Assembly: GCF_028765165.1 (NCBI RefSeq) | Contig: NZ_JARADB010000002.1 | Coordinates: 682,001 to 746,000 of the forward strand | Reading direction: 5' to 3' | DNA length: 64,000 nt | DNA from: Paenibacillus sp. MAHUQ-63 | Lineage (GTDB): Bacteria > Bacillota > Bacilli > Paenibacillales > NBRC-103111 | Part shown: positions 63,990 through 64,000 of the stretch, piece by piece | Numbering within the stretch: the stretch's first letter is position 1 | Layout of the letters: the number at the start of each line of letters is the position of its first letter | The notes under the pieces: generated by a model | The model's database searches: none | What the model was told of the DNA's origin: nothing | What the model saw: only the letters and a program-made list of their open reading frames with translations | Position numbers and translations under genes: made by a program

Positions 63990-64000
63990 ATGGAAGCTTT
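63990..64000 (+). CDS. leuD: 3-isopropylmalate dehydratase small subunit, first codons only
   Basis: Only ATG-GAA-GCT-TT (M-E-A-F) is in the window, preceded by TTAAGGAG nine bases upstream. LeuD normally starts with MEAF-like residues and pairs with LeuC, so the start is assigned by position. Confidence 0.7.

Overview
The window looks like the chromosome of a low-GC-lineage, spore-forming Gram-positive bacterium, most probably Paenibacillus or a close relative. This rests on strong AGGAGG-type ribosome binding sites, frequent GTG/TTG starts, T-box leaders, bacillithiol genes (bshA, bshB1), a YpjB-type sporulation protein, a qcrABC menaquinol:cytochrome c reductase, and long stretches of gene order shared with Bacillus subtilis. 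Nearly all of it is housekeeping and amino-acid metabolism. I see no prophage, transposase, CRISPR array, rRNA or tRNA gene.

Layout. 1-6.3 kb: end of the tryptophan operon (trpD'-C-F-B-A), a terminator, then hisC-tyrA. 6.4-12.4 kb: a secreted polysaccharide deacetylase, a probable small RNA, an ECF sigma/anti-sigma pair, a histidine phosphatase, an unrecognised 388-residue protein, an IDEAL-domain protein and an LCP wall-polymer transferase. 12.5-30.4 kb: a block that closely follows B. subtilis ypiF-qcrABC-ypjA-ypjB-ypjC/YitT-ypjD/MazG-dapB-mgsA-bshB1-bshA-cca-birA-panBCD-dinG, with two TPR genes added and an attenuator-like leader before panB. 30.5-31.1 kb: rex. 31.1-32.4 kb: a non-coding region of mirror-arranged short repeats, part of it duplicated in tandem. 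32.4-34.2 kb: pit and its PhoU-like partner on the minus strand. 34.4-42.9 kb, plus strand: an amidohydrolase (MTA/SAH deaminase type), ypmB, a membrane-protein/FtsH-like protease pair, hbd-ackA, asnS and dnaD.

42.9-53.7 kb mixes two pathways. The minus strand reads mtnE, a proline-type T-box leader, proB-proS-proA-proC, then mtnW-mtnX-mtnB; mtnU lies on the plus strand. So proline synthesis and charging, under a tRNA-sensing leader, is transcribed into the methionine-salvage genes. 53.7-55.5 kb: a glycine T-box and glyS. 55.5-59.1 kb: a cysteine dioxygenase-like cupin, an SDR, a WYL regulator and a LysR regulator. 59.2-62.4 kb: a Fur-boxed iron-siderophore uptake operon (binding protein plus a fused double permease, no ATPase gene). 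62.5-64 kb: leuC and the first codons of leuD.

The observations I rate highest are the repeat region, the FtsH-like protease paired with a separate membrane-anchored outer domain, the panB leader, a free-standing small RNA at 7.3 kb, and the proline/methionine-salvage interleaving under a proline T-box.
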